This document shows positions 41,507-51,077 of a stretch of 64,000 bases of DNA, piece after piece. The notes below the pieces were generated by a model that saw nothing but the letters and a program-made list of their open reading frames with translations, did not search any database and had not been told where the DNA came from. Made by a program: the position numbers and the translations under genes. Each line of letters begins with the position of its first letter. The first letter of the stretch is position 1. The stretch is from Thermocrispum agreste DSM 44070 (GTDB lineage: Bacteria > Actinomycetota > Actinomycetes > Mycobacteriales > Pseudonocardiaceae), in assembly GCF_000427905.1 (NCBI RefSeq), contig NZ_ATYX01000007.1, positions 62,001 through 126,000 of the forward strand, in the 5' to 3' direction.

Positions 41507-42667
41507 TCAGGGGATGCGGTGTGCCTGGCACACGAAGGCCATCGGCGTTCGCCCGATCCGGGTCAGCACGACGGTCGCCTCGTTCTCGCCACCGAGCTTG
41601 AGCCGCGGCCGGAGTTCGTTGGGATCGACGTCGAGACCGCGGACCAGGATCTCCACCCTGCCGACCGCCAGCCGCCGCAGCGTCAGCCGCAGGTCCCTCT
41701 CCCGGTATCGGCCGAACTCGCGCACCCGGAAGGCCCGCGTGCCCGGCGGCGGCCGATTCCCGGTCAAGTAGGCGATGTGCTCGTCGAGCTGCCACAACCC
41801 GTGCCGGGCGGCGTACTGGCGCACCAACCCGGCCCGCACCACCGCACCGTCCGGATCGACGATCCACTCCCCCGGCTCACCGACCGGGCACTCGTCCGGT
41901 TCGTCGTCGGTGACCGTCCACGCCGTTCCGTCGCTGCGCAGAACGGTCGCACGTCGCCGCGCTGTCGCCACCGTGCCGCGCCACAGGCACGCCTCGCGCA
42001 CTTGGCCGTCCAACGACACCACTTCGCGCTCGTCCGCCCACGGCACGGCCTCCGGCGCGATGCCGGGTGCACACTTCACCACCAGGTCGCACTTGGCGTA
42101 GGCCTGCACGAGAGCATCCAGCGGCGGCACGAAGTCCTCGGGCTTCCAGCGCCGGCGTCCACGCCTGTCCCGGCGCGCCGGGTCCGCCACGATCACCGTT
42201 CCGCGGCTGACCGGGCGCAGCGCATCCGCTTGGACCAGACCGGCTGCGGGGACGTTGTGCCGGGCCATGGCCAGCCGTACGACATCGATGTCGGACCCCA
42301 GGCACCGCGCAGCGGTCCGCTGCAGCTCGACCAGGTCCGCTCCGATCGAGCAGGTCACGTCGTGCACGTCGCGTCCGGTCAGCCGTGCAGCACGGTGCCG
42401 GGCGACGGCCGTCGGCGTGGCCTGCTGCAACGCGTCATCGCTGAACAGCCAGTGGTCCGCGCCCACCAGCTTGCCCGCCGCTTTGCGGCGCAGCAGCAGC
42501 GTCTCCAGCACCGCAGGCGCGCGGGCACCGGCGATCTCCCGCGCCGCCGCCACGTCTCGCACCATGCTGCGTTCGGTCAGCTCCAGCCCGGAGCAGGCGC
42601 GCAACGCCTCCGCCCCGTCGGCTGAGCGGAGAAACGCCACGTCGTCGAGCGTGAACGCGTAGCCCAC
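41507..42667 (-). CDS. class I methyltransferase with THUMP-like C-terminal domain (Rv3037c-like)
   Basis: 386 residues from GTG 42667, which overlaps the upstream stop by one base. An N-terminal helical part (YAFTLDDVAFLRSADGAEALRACSGLELTERSMVRDVAAAREI) precedes a Rossmann methyltransferase core: DVHDVTCSIGADLVELQRTAARCLGSDIDVVRLAMARHN, VIVADPARRDRRGRRRWKPEDFVPPLDALVQAY (DPAR replaces DPPY/NPPY), YAKCDLVVKCAPGIAPEAVPWA. The C-terminus (ERDLRLTLRRLAVGRVEILVRGLDVDPNELRPRLKLGGENEATVVLTRIG) is the THUMP-like module. Probably an RNA methyltransferase relative. The longer open frame upstream is rejected. Confidence 0.82.
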   Translation of the reverse strand: MGYAFTLDDVAFLRSADGAEALRACSGLELTERSMVRDVAAAREIAGARAPAVLETLLLRRKAAGKLVGADHWLFSDDALQQATPTAVARHRAARLTGRDVHDVTCSIGADLVELQRTAARCLGSDIDVVRLAMARHNVPAAGLVQADALRPVSRGTVIVADPARRDRRGRRRWKPEDFVPPLDALVQAYAKCDLVVKCAPGIAPEAVPWADEREVVSLDGQVREACLWRGTVATARRRATVLRSDGTAWTVTDDEPDECPVGEPGEWIVDPDGAVVRAGLVRQYAARHGLWQLDEHIAYLTGNRPPPGTRAFRVREFGRYRERDLRLTLRRLAVGRVEILVRGLDVDPNELRPRLKLGGENEATVVLTRIGRTPMAFVCQAHRIP

Positions 42668-43698
42668 TAGTTCCCAGGCTTGGTCCCGGTGATCATCACG
42701 TTGTAGAACACCGACCGCGGCAGCACCTTGGCTAGCACAGTGCGGTCCAGCGCGATCAGCCGCTGCCAGGAGCGATAAGCGAACCACCGCCAGCCGGGCG
42801 TCAGCTTCTCCGGCGGCACCGCGGCCTCGAACGTCCGTACCGGCCAGCCGAACAGTGCCGCAGTGAACTCGTCGGTCACCGCACGCACGTTCAGCGAGCC
42901 GGCCTGCCGCGCCCAGCGCTCCAGCTCAGCCGGGTCGAACGTGTGCAGGTCGACCACGGCTTCCAGGGCGGCGGCCCGTGACGACTCGTCGAGCTCACGC
43001 TGCGGCCTCCGCCACGCCCGCAGCGCGGGCAGCCGGGTGACGTTCGTGGTCACGAACCAGGTCAGGCGGCCCAGCCTGCGGGCGTACCAGTCGCCGATCT
43101 TCGTCGGCTCGCCGCAGAAGACGAAGCGCCCGCCCGGCTTGAGCACCCGCAGCACCTCGCGCAGGGCCTTGCGCACGTCCGGGATGTGGTGCAGGACGGC
43201 GTGCCCGACGACCAGGTCGAACGTGTCGTCGTCGTACGGGATCCGTTCGGCGTCGGCGACCCGGCCGTCGACGTCGAGGCCGAGCCGCTCGGCGTTGCGC
43301 AGCGCCGTCTGCACCATGCCGGGCGACAGGTCGGTGACCGAGCCCTTCTTGATGACGCCACCCTGCATCAGGTTGAGCAGGAAGAACCCGGTCCCGCTGC
43401 CCAGCTCCATCGCGCTGTCGTAGCTGGCGGGCTCGTCGCCTGCCACGGCGCGGAACACCTCGACCGCGTAGGTGATGCACCGCTCGTCGTAGGAGATGGA
43501 CCACTTCTCGTCGTAGGTGCCTGCCTCCCAGTCGTGGTAGAGCACGTTGGCCAGCTTGGGGTCGTTCCTGGCCGCCTCCACCTCCTCGGCGGTGGGGTGC
43601 GGGCGCGGCTTCGGGTCGGCCTGCTGCCCTGCTTGTCCGGCTGCCTCCTGCTCGGAGTGCGCCGCCGGGTCGATGACGTCGGTCACGTACCGTCTCAC
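42667..43698 (-). CDS. class I SAM-dependent methyltransferase (Rv3038c-like)
   Basis: 343 residues. After a low-complexity 45-residue N-terminus, the core reads DSAMELGSGTGFFLLNLMQGGVIKKGSVTDLSPGMVQTALRNAE (SAM motif I), DGRVADAERIPYDDDTFDLVVGHAVLHHIPDVRKALREVLRVLKPGGRFVFCGEPT. The C-terminal 110 residues are family-specific. The start is GTG 43698; a second GTG at 43686 (VTDVID) is possible. It lies between echA17-like and the THUMP-like gene, as in mycobacteria. Substrate unknown. Confidence 0.87.
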   Translation of the reverse strand: MRRYVTDVIDPAAHSEQEAAGQAGQQADPKPRPHPTAEEVEAARNDPKLANVLYHDWEAGTYDEKWSISYDERCITYAVEVFRAVAGDEPASYDSAMELGSGTGFFLLNLMQGGVIKKGSVTDLSPGMVQTALRNAERLGLDVDGRVADAERIPYDDDTFDLVVGHAVLHHIPDVRKALREVLRVLKPGGRFVFCGEPTKIGDWYARRLGRLTWFVTTNVTRLPALRAWRRPQRELDESSRAAALEAVVDLHTFDPAELERWARQAGSLNVRAVTDEFTAALFGWPVRTFEAAVPPEKLTPGWRWFAYRSWQRLIALDRTVLAKVLPRSVFYNVMITGTKPGN

Positions 43699-43740
43699 TT
43701 CCGTGTTCGATGTGCTGGCTGCTCGGCACCGCGCCCGGCG

Positions 43741-44520
43741 TCAGCGCCCGGTGAAGGTGGCCTTCCCCGGGCCGTTCTCGATGAACGAGGTCATGCCCGC
43801 GCGCTGGTCCTCGGTCGCCCACAGCGCGGAGAACAGGTGGCTCTCCAGCCGCAGGCCGCTGGTCAGGTCGGTGTCCAGGCCGCCGTCGATGGCCGCCTTC
43901 GCCGCGGCCAGGGCGCGCATCGGCCCCTCGGCGAACTGGGCCGCCCACTTGTGCGCCGTGGCGTAGACGTCGTCCGCTGGCACCACCTCGTCGACGATGC
44001 CCAGCGCCAGCGCCTCCTCGGCGGGCACGAACCGGCCGGTGTAGATCAGGTCCTTGGCCTTGCTCGGGCCGATCAGCCGGGCCAGCCGCTGTGTGCCGCC
44101 CATGCCGGGGATGATGCCCAGCAGGATCTCCGGCTGACCCACCTTGACGTTGTCGCCCGCCACCCGGCGGTCTGCGGCCAGCGCCAGTTCCAGGCCACCG
44201 CCGAGCGCGTACCCGGTGATCGCGGCCACCGTGGGCTTCGGGATCTCCGCGACCGCGGTGATCGCCGAGCTCAGCAGCGGCGCGGCGGCGGCCATCTCGG
44301 CGTAGTCCATGGCCGCCATCTCCTTGACGTCCGCACCACCGGCGAACGTCTTCTCCCCGCCGTAGATCACCACCGCACGGACGTCGTCCCGCTCGGCCGC
44401 CTCGCGCGCGGCCTGCCGGATCTCCTCCTGCATCTGGCGGTTCAGGGCGTTGACCGGAGGACGCTCCAGTCGAATCGTGCCGACCTTTGCCTCGACCTCA
44501 AGACGTACGAACTCTGCCAC
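43741..44520 (-). CDS. enoyl-CoA hydratase/isomerase family protein (EchA17-like)
   Basis: 259-residue crotonase-fold protein: VGTIRLERPPVNALNRQMQEEI, FAGGADVKEMAAMD (oxyanion-hole AGGAD), ITGYALGGGLELALAADRRVAGDNVKVGQPEILLGIIPGMGGTQRLARLIG, with the catalytic-position acid in QPEILLG. It probably hydrates short or medium enoyl-CoA in beta-oxidation. Second gene of the minus-strand operon, 48 bases after the ABC ATPase gene. Confidence 0.92.
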   Translation of the reverse strand: MAEFVRLEVEAKVGTIRLERPPVNALNRQMQEEIRQAAREAAERDDVRAVVIYGGEKTFAGGADVKEMAAMDYAEMAAAAPLLSSAITAVAEIPKPTVAAITGYALGGGLELALAADRRVAGDNVKVGQPEILLGIIPGMGGTQRLARLIGPSKAKDLIYTGRFVPAEEALALGIVDEVVPADDVYATAHKWAAQFAEGPMRALAAAKAAIDGGLDTDLTSGLRLESHLFSALWATEDQRAGMTSFIENGPGKATFTGR

Positions 44521-44568
44521 CCGCAGCTCCTCCGGCTTCGTCCAGCTGGATGTCTACTCGCCGGTAGG

Positions 44569-45573
44569 CTACCGCCTGCGGGCGAAGTAGCGCTCGCCCC
44601 ACTGCTCCAGCAGCAGGTCCTCGCCGAAGGTGGCGGACAGGTTCTCCGCGGTGAGCACGTCGTCGATCGGGCCGGCGGCCACCGCGCGGCCGTCGCGCAG
44701 CAGCAGCGCGTTGGTGAAGCCCGGCGGGATTTCCTCCACGTGGTGGGTGACCAGCACGATGGCGGGCGCGTCCGGGTCCTTGGCCAGCATCGACAACCGG
44801 CCGACCAGGTCCTCCCGGCCGCCCAGGTCCAGCCCGGCCGCCGGTTCGTCCATCAGCAGCAGTTCCGGGTCGGTCATCAGCGACCGGGCGATCAGCGTGC
44901 GCTTGCGTTCCCCCTCCGACAGCGTGCCGTAGGCCCGGTCGGCCAGGTGCGCCACGCCGAGCGCCTTCATCAGCTCCTCGGCCCGCTCGGCGTCGATCTC
45001 GTCGTAGTGCTCGCGCCAGCGGCCGACGACCGCATAGCCGGCGGACAGCACCAGGTCGCGCACGGTTTCGTCGGCAGGCACGCGCGCGGCCAGCGCCGCC
45101 GAGGCGAATCCGATGCGCGGGCGCAGCTCGAACACGTCGGTGCGGCCCAGCCGCTCCCCCAGCACGTGCGCGACCCCCGACGTGGGGTGCAGCTCGGCGG
45201 CGGCGATGCGCAGCAGCGTGGTCTTGCCCGCCCCGTTCGGGCCGAGCACCACCCAGCGCTCGTCCAGTTCCACCGCCCAGTCCAGCCGGTCCAGCAGCGT
45301 CGATCTGCCGCGCCGCACGCCGACCCCGGACATGTGCACGACCAAGTCGTTCGGGTCCTCGGGCAGGACGAACTCCACGGCGGGACGGGATCGGTTCACC
45401 TGGCTGGCTCCCGGGTTGTCGGTGGGCTCTGGGGACGCTGACGATGCGGCCACGCCCTCATTCTGTCCTGGCGGATCCGGCAGCCGGTGGCGGCCCGCTT
45501 CCTGTGCGACCGGTTCCATACCGAACCGGCGGAGCAGCTTCCTGGCGAACAATCCGGTACGCATTCGGCTCAC
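44569..45573 (-). CDS. ABC transporter ATP-binding protein (stand-alone)
   Basis: 334 residues as opened at 45573, but the ABC domain begins only around residue 75 (VVHMSGVGVRRGRSTLLDRLDWAVELDERWVVLGPNGAGKTTLLRIAAAELHP). Motifs: Walker A GPNGAGKTT, signature LSEGERKRTLIARSL, Walker B LLLMDEPAAGLD, and THHVEEIPPGF with the switch His. The N-terminal 70 residues are low-complexity and the true start may be internal (GTG 45453 or others). No permease gene is nearby. The ModF/YlmA-like sequence suggests a soluble or non-transport role. Confidence 0.88.
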   Translation of the reverse strand: MSRMRTGLFARKLLRRFGMEPVAQEAGRHRLPDPPGQNEGVAASSASPEPTDNPGASQVNRSRPAVEFVLPEDPNDLVVHMSGVGVRRGRSTLLDRLDWAVELDERWVVLGPNGAGKTTLLRIAAAELHPTSGVAHVLGERLGRTDVFELRPRIGFASAALAARVPADETVRDLVLSAGYAVVGRWREHYDEIDAERAEELMKALGVAHLADRAYGTLSEGERKRTLIARSLMTDPELLLMDEPAAGLDLGGREDLVGRLSMLAKDPDAPAIVLVTHHVEEIPPGFTNALLLRDGRAVAAGPIDDVLTAENLSATFGEDLLLEQWGERYFARRR

Positions 45574-45685
45574 TTCGGCTCCGGCAGCACACGGTCGTGC
45601 GCGCCCGCTCCGGCCGCCTGCCCGGCGCCGGAGCAGCGGTCACACGTGCTGGTCGTCATGTCGCTTCACCCTACCGGCGCGCGGT

Positions 45686-48187
45686 TCACTGCACCGCGAC
45701 CTTGCCCAGCTCGGCGGGTACCGCCAGCAGCTCGTGCTTGGGCAGCACCCGCACGGTGTAGCCGATCGAACCGGCACGCGGCATCGGCACCGTGGCGGAG
45801 AACCGCTGCGGGCTGCCGTCCGGCTGCATCGGGTGCGTGACGATGTCGTGCATCTGGTCGGTGTCCCCCACCCTGCCCAGGACGACCTGCACCTCCACCT
45901 CGTCCGGCCGCAGGCCGCCGAGCTCCACGGTGGCGCGCACCCGCACGTCCGTGCCCACCACCAGGTCACGGCCGTCGGTCTCCAGCTCGGAGTCGACCAC
46001 TCGCACGCCGGGCCAGGCGCGCTCGACCTTGGCGCGGTAGGCGGCCAGGTCCTTGGCACCGGCGTAGGAGTTCGCGGTCAGCCGGGCGACCGTCTCGGCG
46101 GCGGGCAGGTAGCACCGTTGCACGTATTCGCGCACCATCCGGGACGCCTGCACCCACGGCCCGAGCGTCTGCAGCGTGTGCCGGACCATCGCGATCCACC
46201 TGGCGGGCACCCCGTTGTCGTCCCGCTCGTAGAACAACGGCGCCACCTGCTGGCCGAGCAAGTCGTACAGCGCCGCGGCTTCCAGCTCGTCCCGCCGCAA
46301 CGGATCGGTCACCCCGTCCGCGGTCGGGATGGCCCAACCGTTGCGGCCGTCGTAGCCCTCGTCCCACCATCCGTCCTTGATCGACAGGTTCAGCCCGCCG
46401 TTGAGGGCGGACTTCATCCCGGATGTGCCGCACGCCTCCAGTGGCCGCGTCGGGTTGTTCAGCCACACGTCGCAGCCCCAGTACAGGTACCGCGCCAGCG
46501 CCATGTCGTAGTCGGGCAGGAACGCGATGCGATGCCGCACCGCGGGGTCGTCGACGAACTTGACGATCTGCTGGATGAGCGCTTTGCCGCCCTGATCGGC
46601 CGGGTGCGACTTGCCCGCGACGACGAACTGGATCGGCCGGTCTTCGTCCAGCAGCAGCGACCGCAACCGGTCGGGGTCGCGCAGCATGAGCGTCAGCCGC
46701 TTGTACGTCGGAACGCGCCGGGCGAATCCCACGGTCAGCACGTCCGGGTCGAACGCGCGCTCGGTCCAGCCCAGCTCCAACGGCGACGCGCCGCGTTGCA
46801 GCCACGCGTCCCGCAACCGGCGGCGCACCTCCGCGATCAGGATGCCGCGCAGGTGGCAGCGCAAGCGCCACAGCTGCTCGTCGGTGCAGTCCTGGTTGCG
46901 CTCGCGCAGCTCGAGCATCTGCCTGGCGGTCCAGGTCGGGCCGTGCACCCCGTTGGTCACCGAGGTGATCGGCACCTCGTCGGCGGGAAAGCCGGGCCAG
47001 AGCTTGTTGAACATGGCCCTGGACACCTCGCCGTGCAGCCGGGACACCCCGTTGGCGCGCTGGGTGAGGCGCAGCCCCATGTGCGCCATGTTGAACAGCC
47101 CCGGGTCGTCCTCCGCGCCGAGGCCGACGATCCGGTCCGGCTCGATGCCGGGCAGCAGCCTGCCGTCCGCGAAGTACCTGCGCACCTTCTCCACCGGGAA
47201 CCGGTCGATGCCCGCGGGCACCGGGGTGTGGGTGGTGAACACCGTCCCGGCGCGCACTGCGGCGACCGCTTCGTCGAACGACAGGCCGTGCTCGTCGACC
47301 AGCTCGCGGACCCGTTCCAGGCCGAGGAACCCGGCATGGCCCTCGTTGGTGTGGAACACCTCCGGGTCGGGGTGGCCGGTCAGCTCGCAGTACTTGCGCA
47401 CCGCGCGCACGCCGCCGATCCCGGCCAGGATCTCCTGCTGGAAGCGGTGATCGGTGTCGCCGCCGTAGAGCCGGTCGGTCACCGCACGGGCGTCCTCGTC
47501 GTTGTCCGGCACGTCGGCGTCCAGCAGCAGCAACGGCACCCGGCCGACCTGCGCCTTCCAGATCCGCGCGTGCAGCGTGCGGTCCCCGGGCAGGGCGACG
47601 TCGACCAGCACCGGCTTGCCGTCGGCGTCGCTGAGCAGCTCCAGCGGCAGCGCATTTGGATCGATGACCGGGTAGTGCTCGACCTGCCAGCCGTCCAGCG
47701 ACAGCGCCTGACGGAAGTAGCCCGCCCGGTAGAACAGGCCGACGCCGATCATCGGCACCCCGAGGTCGGATGCCGCTTTCAGGTGATCGCCTGCCAGCAC
47801 GCCGAGGCCCCCTGAGTAGTTCGGCAACGCCTCGGTGACACCGAACTCCATCGAGAAATAGGCGATGCCCTGGGGGCAATTGCCTTCCACGTTCCGCTGG
47901 TACCAGCGCGGCTTGGTCAAGTACTCGCGCAGGTCGTCGGCGGCTGCCCGGACGCGCTGCAGGAACTGCTGGTCCTCGGCCAGCGCGTCGAGCCGACGGG
48001 GATCGACCTCGACCAGGATGCGCAGCGGGTCACCGCCCACCTGGCCGGCCAGCACCGGATCGATCGAGGCGAACAGGTCACGCGTCGGCGGGTGCCAGGT
48101 CCACCGCAGGTTGGTGGCCAGCTCGGTGAGTCCGGCCAGCGGGGCGGGAATGCCCGCTCGCACGGTGAACCGTCGCACTGCCCTCAT
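45686..48187 (-). CDS. glgP: glycogen/starch phosphorylase, actinobacterial GlgP type
   Basis: 833-residue GT35 enzyme releasing glucose-1-phosphate from alpha-1,4-glucans. An N-terminal DUF3417 module (PLAGLTELATNLRWTWHPPTRDLFASIDP) distinguishes this form from the E. coli type. Catalytic-domain segments: AYFSMEFGVTEALPNYSGGLGVLAGDHLKAASDLGVPMIGVGL, HTNEGHAGFL, VGFARRVPTYKRLTLML, and the PLP-lysine region EACGTSGMKSALNGGLNLSIKDGWWDEGYDGRNGW. Divergent from the metallopeptidase gene, with 167 bases between. With the GH57/GT4 locus nearby it supports active glucan turnover. Confidence 0.95.
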   Translation of the reverse strand: MRAVRRFTVRAGIPAPLAGLTELATNLRWTWHPPTRDLFASIDPVLAGQVGGDPLRILVEVDPRRLDALAEDQQFLQRVRAAADDLREYLTKPRWYQRNVEGNCPQGIAYFSMEFGVTEALPNYSGGLGVLAGDHLKAASDLGVPMIGVGLFYRAGYFRQALSLDGWQVEHYPVIDPNALPLELLSDADGKPVLVDVALPGDRTLHARIWKAQVGRVPLLLLDADVPDNDEDARAVTDRLYGGDTDHRFQQEILAGIGGVRAVRKYCELTGHPDPEVFHTNEGHAGFLGLERVRELVDEHGLSFDEAVAAVRAGTVFTTHTPVPAGIDRFPVEKVRRYFADGRLLPGIEPDRIVGLGAEDDPGLFNMAHMGLRLTQRANGVSRLHGEVSRAMFNKLWPGFPADEVPITSVTNGVHGPTWTARQMLELRERNQDCTDEQLWRLRCHLRGILIAEVRRRLRDAWLQRGASPLELGWTERAFDPDVLTVGFARRVPTYKRLTLMLRDPDRLRSLLLDEDRPIQFVVAGKSHPADQGGKALIQQIVKFVDDPAVRHRIAFLPDYDMALARYLYWGCDVWLNNPTRPLEACGTSGMKSALNGGLNLSIKDGWWDEGYDGRNGWAIPTADGVTDPLRRDELEAAALYDLLGQQVAPLFYERDDNGVPARWIAMVRHTLQTLGPWVQASRMVREYVQRCYLPAAETVARLTANSYAGAKDLAAYRAKVERAWPGVRVVDSELETDGRDLVVGTDVRVRATVELGGLRPDEVEVQVVLGRVGDTDQMHDIVTHPMQPDGSPQRFSATVPMPRAGSIGYTVRVLPKHELLAVPAELGKVAVQ

Positions 48188-48354
48188 GCGTACCGAACAT
48201 AGCGTGCGCGGACGTCCACCGACGGTGCCCGAGATCGCTCCTGCGTGTCAGATCACCGCGTTCGGCCCCCTCGCGGTCGCCTCGCTCGATATCGTGCGCT
48301 ACGACGTGCCGACCTGGCCTGTGGGATTTCTGCGAAGCGAGACGACGAGACGAG

Positions 48355-49788
48355 ATGACATACCGGGGTAAGACGCTGGCTGCGTGCCTGTTGATCGGGA
48401 CGTTGGGCGCCGGCGGGTGCGGCCCGACCACCGCGGGGACACCGACCGGACCGGACGTCGGCAAAGTGGCCGACCTGCCGGTGACGCACTTCGAGAGCGG
48501 CCTGAAGCCGGACGCGCCGGAGCCGGACATTCCGGTGGAGAACGCCACCAACGACCAGGCGGACAAGATCGCGATCGCCACCATCGCCGACATCAGCCAG
48601 TTCTGGGCCGAGACCATGCCCAAGGATTTCGGCATGGACTTCCAGCAGGTCAAGCGGCTGCTGTCGTACGACTCGAACACCGACACGATCGAGATGTGCG
48701 GGCGCAGCGTGCAGGGTGAGATCAACGCGTTCTTCTGCCCGCCGGAGGACGCGGTGGCCTGGGATCGCGGCGAGCTGCTCCCCCGGCTGATGAAGCTGTA
48801 CGGCGACGTCGCCCCGATCGCCGTGCTGGCACACGAGTACGGCCACGCGGTGCAGCACCGGCTGGGCGACAAAGCGGGCATCCCGTCCGACGGGCCGGAG
48901 CCGAAGACGATCGTGCTGGAAGCGCAGGCCGACTGCTTCACCGGCGCCTACTTCCGGTGGATCGTGGAGGGCAAGTCCAAGTACTTCCAGGTGTCCACCG
49001 CCGAAGGCCTCAACGCGGCGCTGAGCACCATGTACCTGGTGCGTGACGCACCCGGGAAGCTGGCCGGCGAGGTCGGGGCGCACGGCACCGCGTTCGACCG
49101 CACGCTGGCCTTCCGCGAAGGCTTCACCGACGGCCCGAAGAAGTGCGCCTCCTACGACGAGCAGCTGATCCGGGAGCGCACCACCCAGTTCAGGTTCAGC
49201 AAGTCCGACCGCGACCGCGGCGACATGCCGGTGACCGAGGACTCGGTGCGGTTGGTCAAGGAAAGCCTGGACCGGGTGTTCGGCGGTCAGGGCGCGCCGG
49301 AGCTGCGGACCACCGGCGGCACCTGCCCGGACGGCAGCGGCACCCCGCCCACGTCGTACTGCCCGGACGAGAACGTGGTCACCGTCGACCTGGCCGCGCT
49401 GGCCCAGATCGGCACCCCGATCGACCGTGGGCGGGAGATGGCGGGCGAGGCCTCGGCGGGCAAGGGCGACTTCGCCGCGTACGCGTCGCTGGCCTCCCGG
49501 TACACCCTGGCGGTACAGAAGGCCGAGGGGAAGCCGATCGACGACATGGAGGCGGCGCTGCGCGCGGCGTGCCTGACCGGCGCGTGGGCGAAAGGCGTGC
49601 AGAACCCGGAACAGGCCAACGGCCCGGTGATCCGGCTCTCCCCCGGTGACGTGGACGAGGCGATCCTGGAGATGCTGCAGCCGGAGAGCCTCATCGGATC
49701 CAACGTCAGCGGCGGCCAGGTGCCGAGCGGATTCCTGCGGGTCGAAGCGTTCGGCAAGGGCTACCTCGAAGGGCGCGACGCCTGCTGA
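48355..49788 (+). CDS. neutral zinc metallopeptidase lipoprotein
   Basis: 477 residues. Lipoprotein signal peptide MTYRGKTLAACLLIGTLGAGGC with Cys22 as lipidation site. The zinc motif is AVLAHEYGHAVQHRLG near residue 157 (HEYGH), with the third ligand in LEAQADCFTGAYFRW. This layout is the YpfJ/putative neutral zinc metallopeptidase family. Cysteines in TIEMCGRS, FFCPPED, KKCAS, GTCPDG and SYCPDE could form extracytoplasmic disulfides. Targets are unknown. ATG at 48355 lies after GACGAGACGAG, a poor Shine-Dalgarno. Confidence 0.88.
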   Translation: MTYRGKTLAACLLIGTLGAGGCGPTTAGTPTGPDVGKVADLPVTHFESGLKPDAPEPDIPVENATNDQADKIAIATIADISQFWAETMPKDFGMDFQQVKRLLSYDSNTDTIEMCGRSVQGEINAFFCPPEDAVAWDRGELLPRLMKLYGDVAPIAVLAHEYGHAVQHRLGDKAGIPSDGPEPKTIVLEAQADCFTGAYFRWIVEGKSKYFQVSTAEGLNAALSTMYLVRDAPGKLAGEVGAHGTAFDRTLAFREGFTDGPKKCASYDEQLIRERTTQFRFSKSDRDRGDMPVTEDSVRLVKESLDRVFGGQGAPELRTTGGTCPDGSGTPPTSYCPDENVVTVDLAALAQIGTPIDRGREMAGEASAGKGDFAAYASLASRYTLAVQKAEGKPIDDMEAALRAACLTGAWAKGVQNPEQANGPVIRLSPGDVDEAILEMLQPESLIGSNVSGGQVPSGFLRVEAFGKGYLEGRDAC

Positions 49789-50071
49789 GCGAGCGCAGCG
49801 GCGCACCGGAAATCGCCTGACCAGCCGGGGATCCGGTGCGCAGGCACCCCGACGAGGCGAACGCGGCCTCATACGGACGGATCGCCGTCACCAGGCGCAG
49901 CCCATGCGGTTCGTGCTCCGGCCGAACCGCTGGGAGGTGACGGCCGCACGCACACGGCCGGGTGTGCGGGTGGCCGTCTGCCCTGGCGGGCTCGGCGGGG
50001 AGCCCAGCACCGCCCGTCCGGTCACCCGCGACGACCGAGCACCGGGAACGCAGCAGCAGTCGTCGGGGCCG
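49789..50071. other. convergent intergenic region
   Basis: 283 bases between two convergent genes. No credible gene or U-tract terminator is seen; GCTG...CAGC just after the metallopeptidase stop (around 49785-49800) can form only a four-base-pair stem. Confidence 0.4.
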
Positions 50072-50998
50072 TCAGTACAGCGCGGAGGCCAGATCCCGGC
50101 GTGCCTTGGCCACCCGCGGGTCGGCGGTGTCGAACAGCTCGAACAGCTCGACCAGGTGCGCCCGCAGCTTGTCCCTGTCCTCCCCCGCGGTGCGGCGAAT
50201 CGCGGCGATCAACCGGTCGAACGCCGCCTCCGGCCTGCCGTTGGCCACCTCGAAGTCGGCCGCCTGCATCGCCGCTGCCACGTCCGCCGGGTCCGCGTCG
50301 GCGCGCTGCACCGCCGACGGGTCGAGCTTGCCCGCCCTGGCCAGGAACTTCACCTGGGTCAGCGCCGCCTTCGCCTGCTCGTTCGCCGGTTCGTCGGCCA
50401 GGATCCGCTCGTAGGCGGCGGCCGCCGCGTCGAAATCACCCCGCTGCGCGGCCTCCTCCGCCTCGGTGAACCGCGGATCCGGCGGGGCCTGCTCGGCCGC
50501 CTGCTGTGCGGCCGCCTGCACGCCGGGCAGCTTGTCCTTCAACGCGGTCAGCAGCCGGTCCAGCCACTGCCGCACCTGCGGTTCCGGCAGCGCACCGGCG
50601 AACGCGTCGACCGGCTGCCCGCCGGCGATCGCCACCACCGTCGGGATGGACTGCGCGCCGAACAGCTGCGCGATGCGCGGGTTGGCGTCCACGTCCACCT
50701 TGGCCAGCACCCAGGCGCCGTTGGATTCCCCGGCCAGCCGCTCGAGCACCGGGCTCAGCTGCTTGCACGGCCCGCACCAGTCGGCCCACAGGTCGACCAC
50801 CACGAGCTGCTGCATGGACCGCTCGACGACCTCGGCCTGGAACGTGGCCTCGGTGACGTCGACGACCGCCGCACCGGTGCCGCCCGCCGTGCCGTCCTGC
50901 GTGGCCTTGCCCTGCTTGGCCGCTTGCGCCTGCGCCTCGGCCCGTTGCTTGAGCGCGGTCAGATCCACCGCGCCGGAAATCCCACGTGGTGCAGTCAC
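50072..50998 (-). CDS. thioredoxin-fold co-chaperone (YbbN/CnoX-like)
   Basis: 308 residues. A 45-residue Gln/Ala-rich N-terminus is followed by a thioredoxin domain with the redox motif [18 protein letters not shown] (Cys75 and Cys78) and cis-Pro loop [16 protein letters not shown]-terminal TPR-like helices follow: [40 protein letters not shown] and [23 protein letters not shown]. This is the YbbN/CnoX architecture, a chaperedoxin that protects clients under oxidative stress. Unlike E. coli CnoX it keeps a full CGPC motif, so it may be an active oxidoreductase. Confidence 0.92.
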   Translation of the reverse strand: MTAPRGISGAVDLTALKQRAEAQAQAAKQGKATQDGTAGGTGAAVVDVTEATFQAEVVERSMQQLVVVDLWADWCGPCKQLSPVLERLAGESNGAWVLAKVDVDANPRIAQLFGAQSIPTVVAIAGGQPVDAFAGALPEPQVRQWLDRLLTALKDKLPGVQAAAQQAAEQAPPDPRFTEAEEAAQRGDFDAAAAAYERILADEPANEQAKAALTQVKFLARAGKLDPSAVQRADADPADVAAAMQAADFEVANGRPEAAFDRLIAAIRRTAGEDRDKLRAHLVELFELFDTADPRVAKARRDLASALY

Positions 50999-51065
50999 GG
51001 CTCCAATCTACCCAGCGGCACCCCCGCTCGGGGCAGCGGTTCGCGGTGCGTGCCCGGCCCACTGC

Positions 51066-51071
51066 TACTTT
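51066..51071 (+). promoter_or_regulatory. -10 box TACTTT of the MarR gene (leaderless start)
   Basis: TACTTT-GCTGCC-ATG: six bases separate the -10 box from the start codon, so the mRNA is probably leaderless. No Shine-Dalgarno is present. Confidence 0.5.
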
Positions 51072-51077
51072 GCTGCC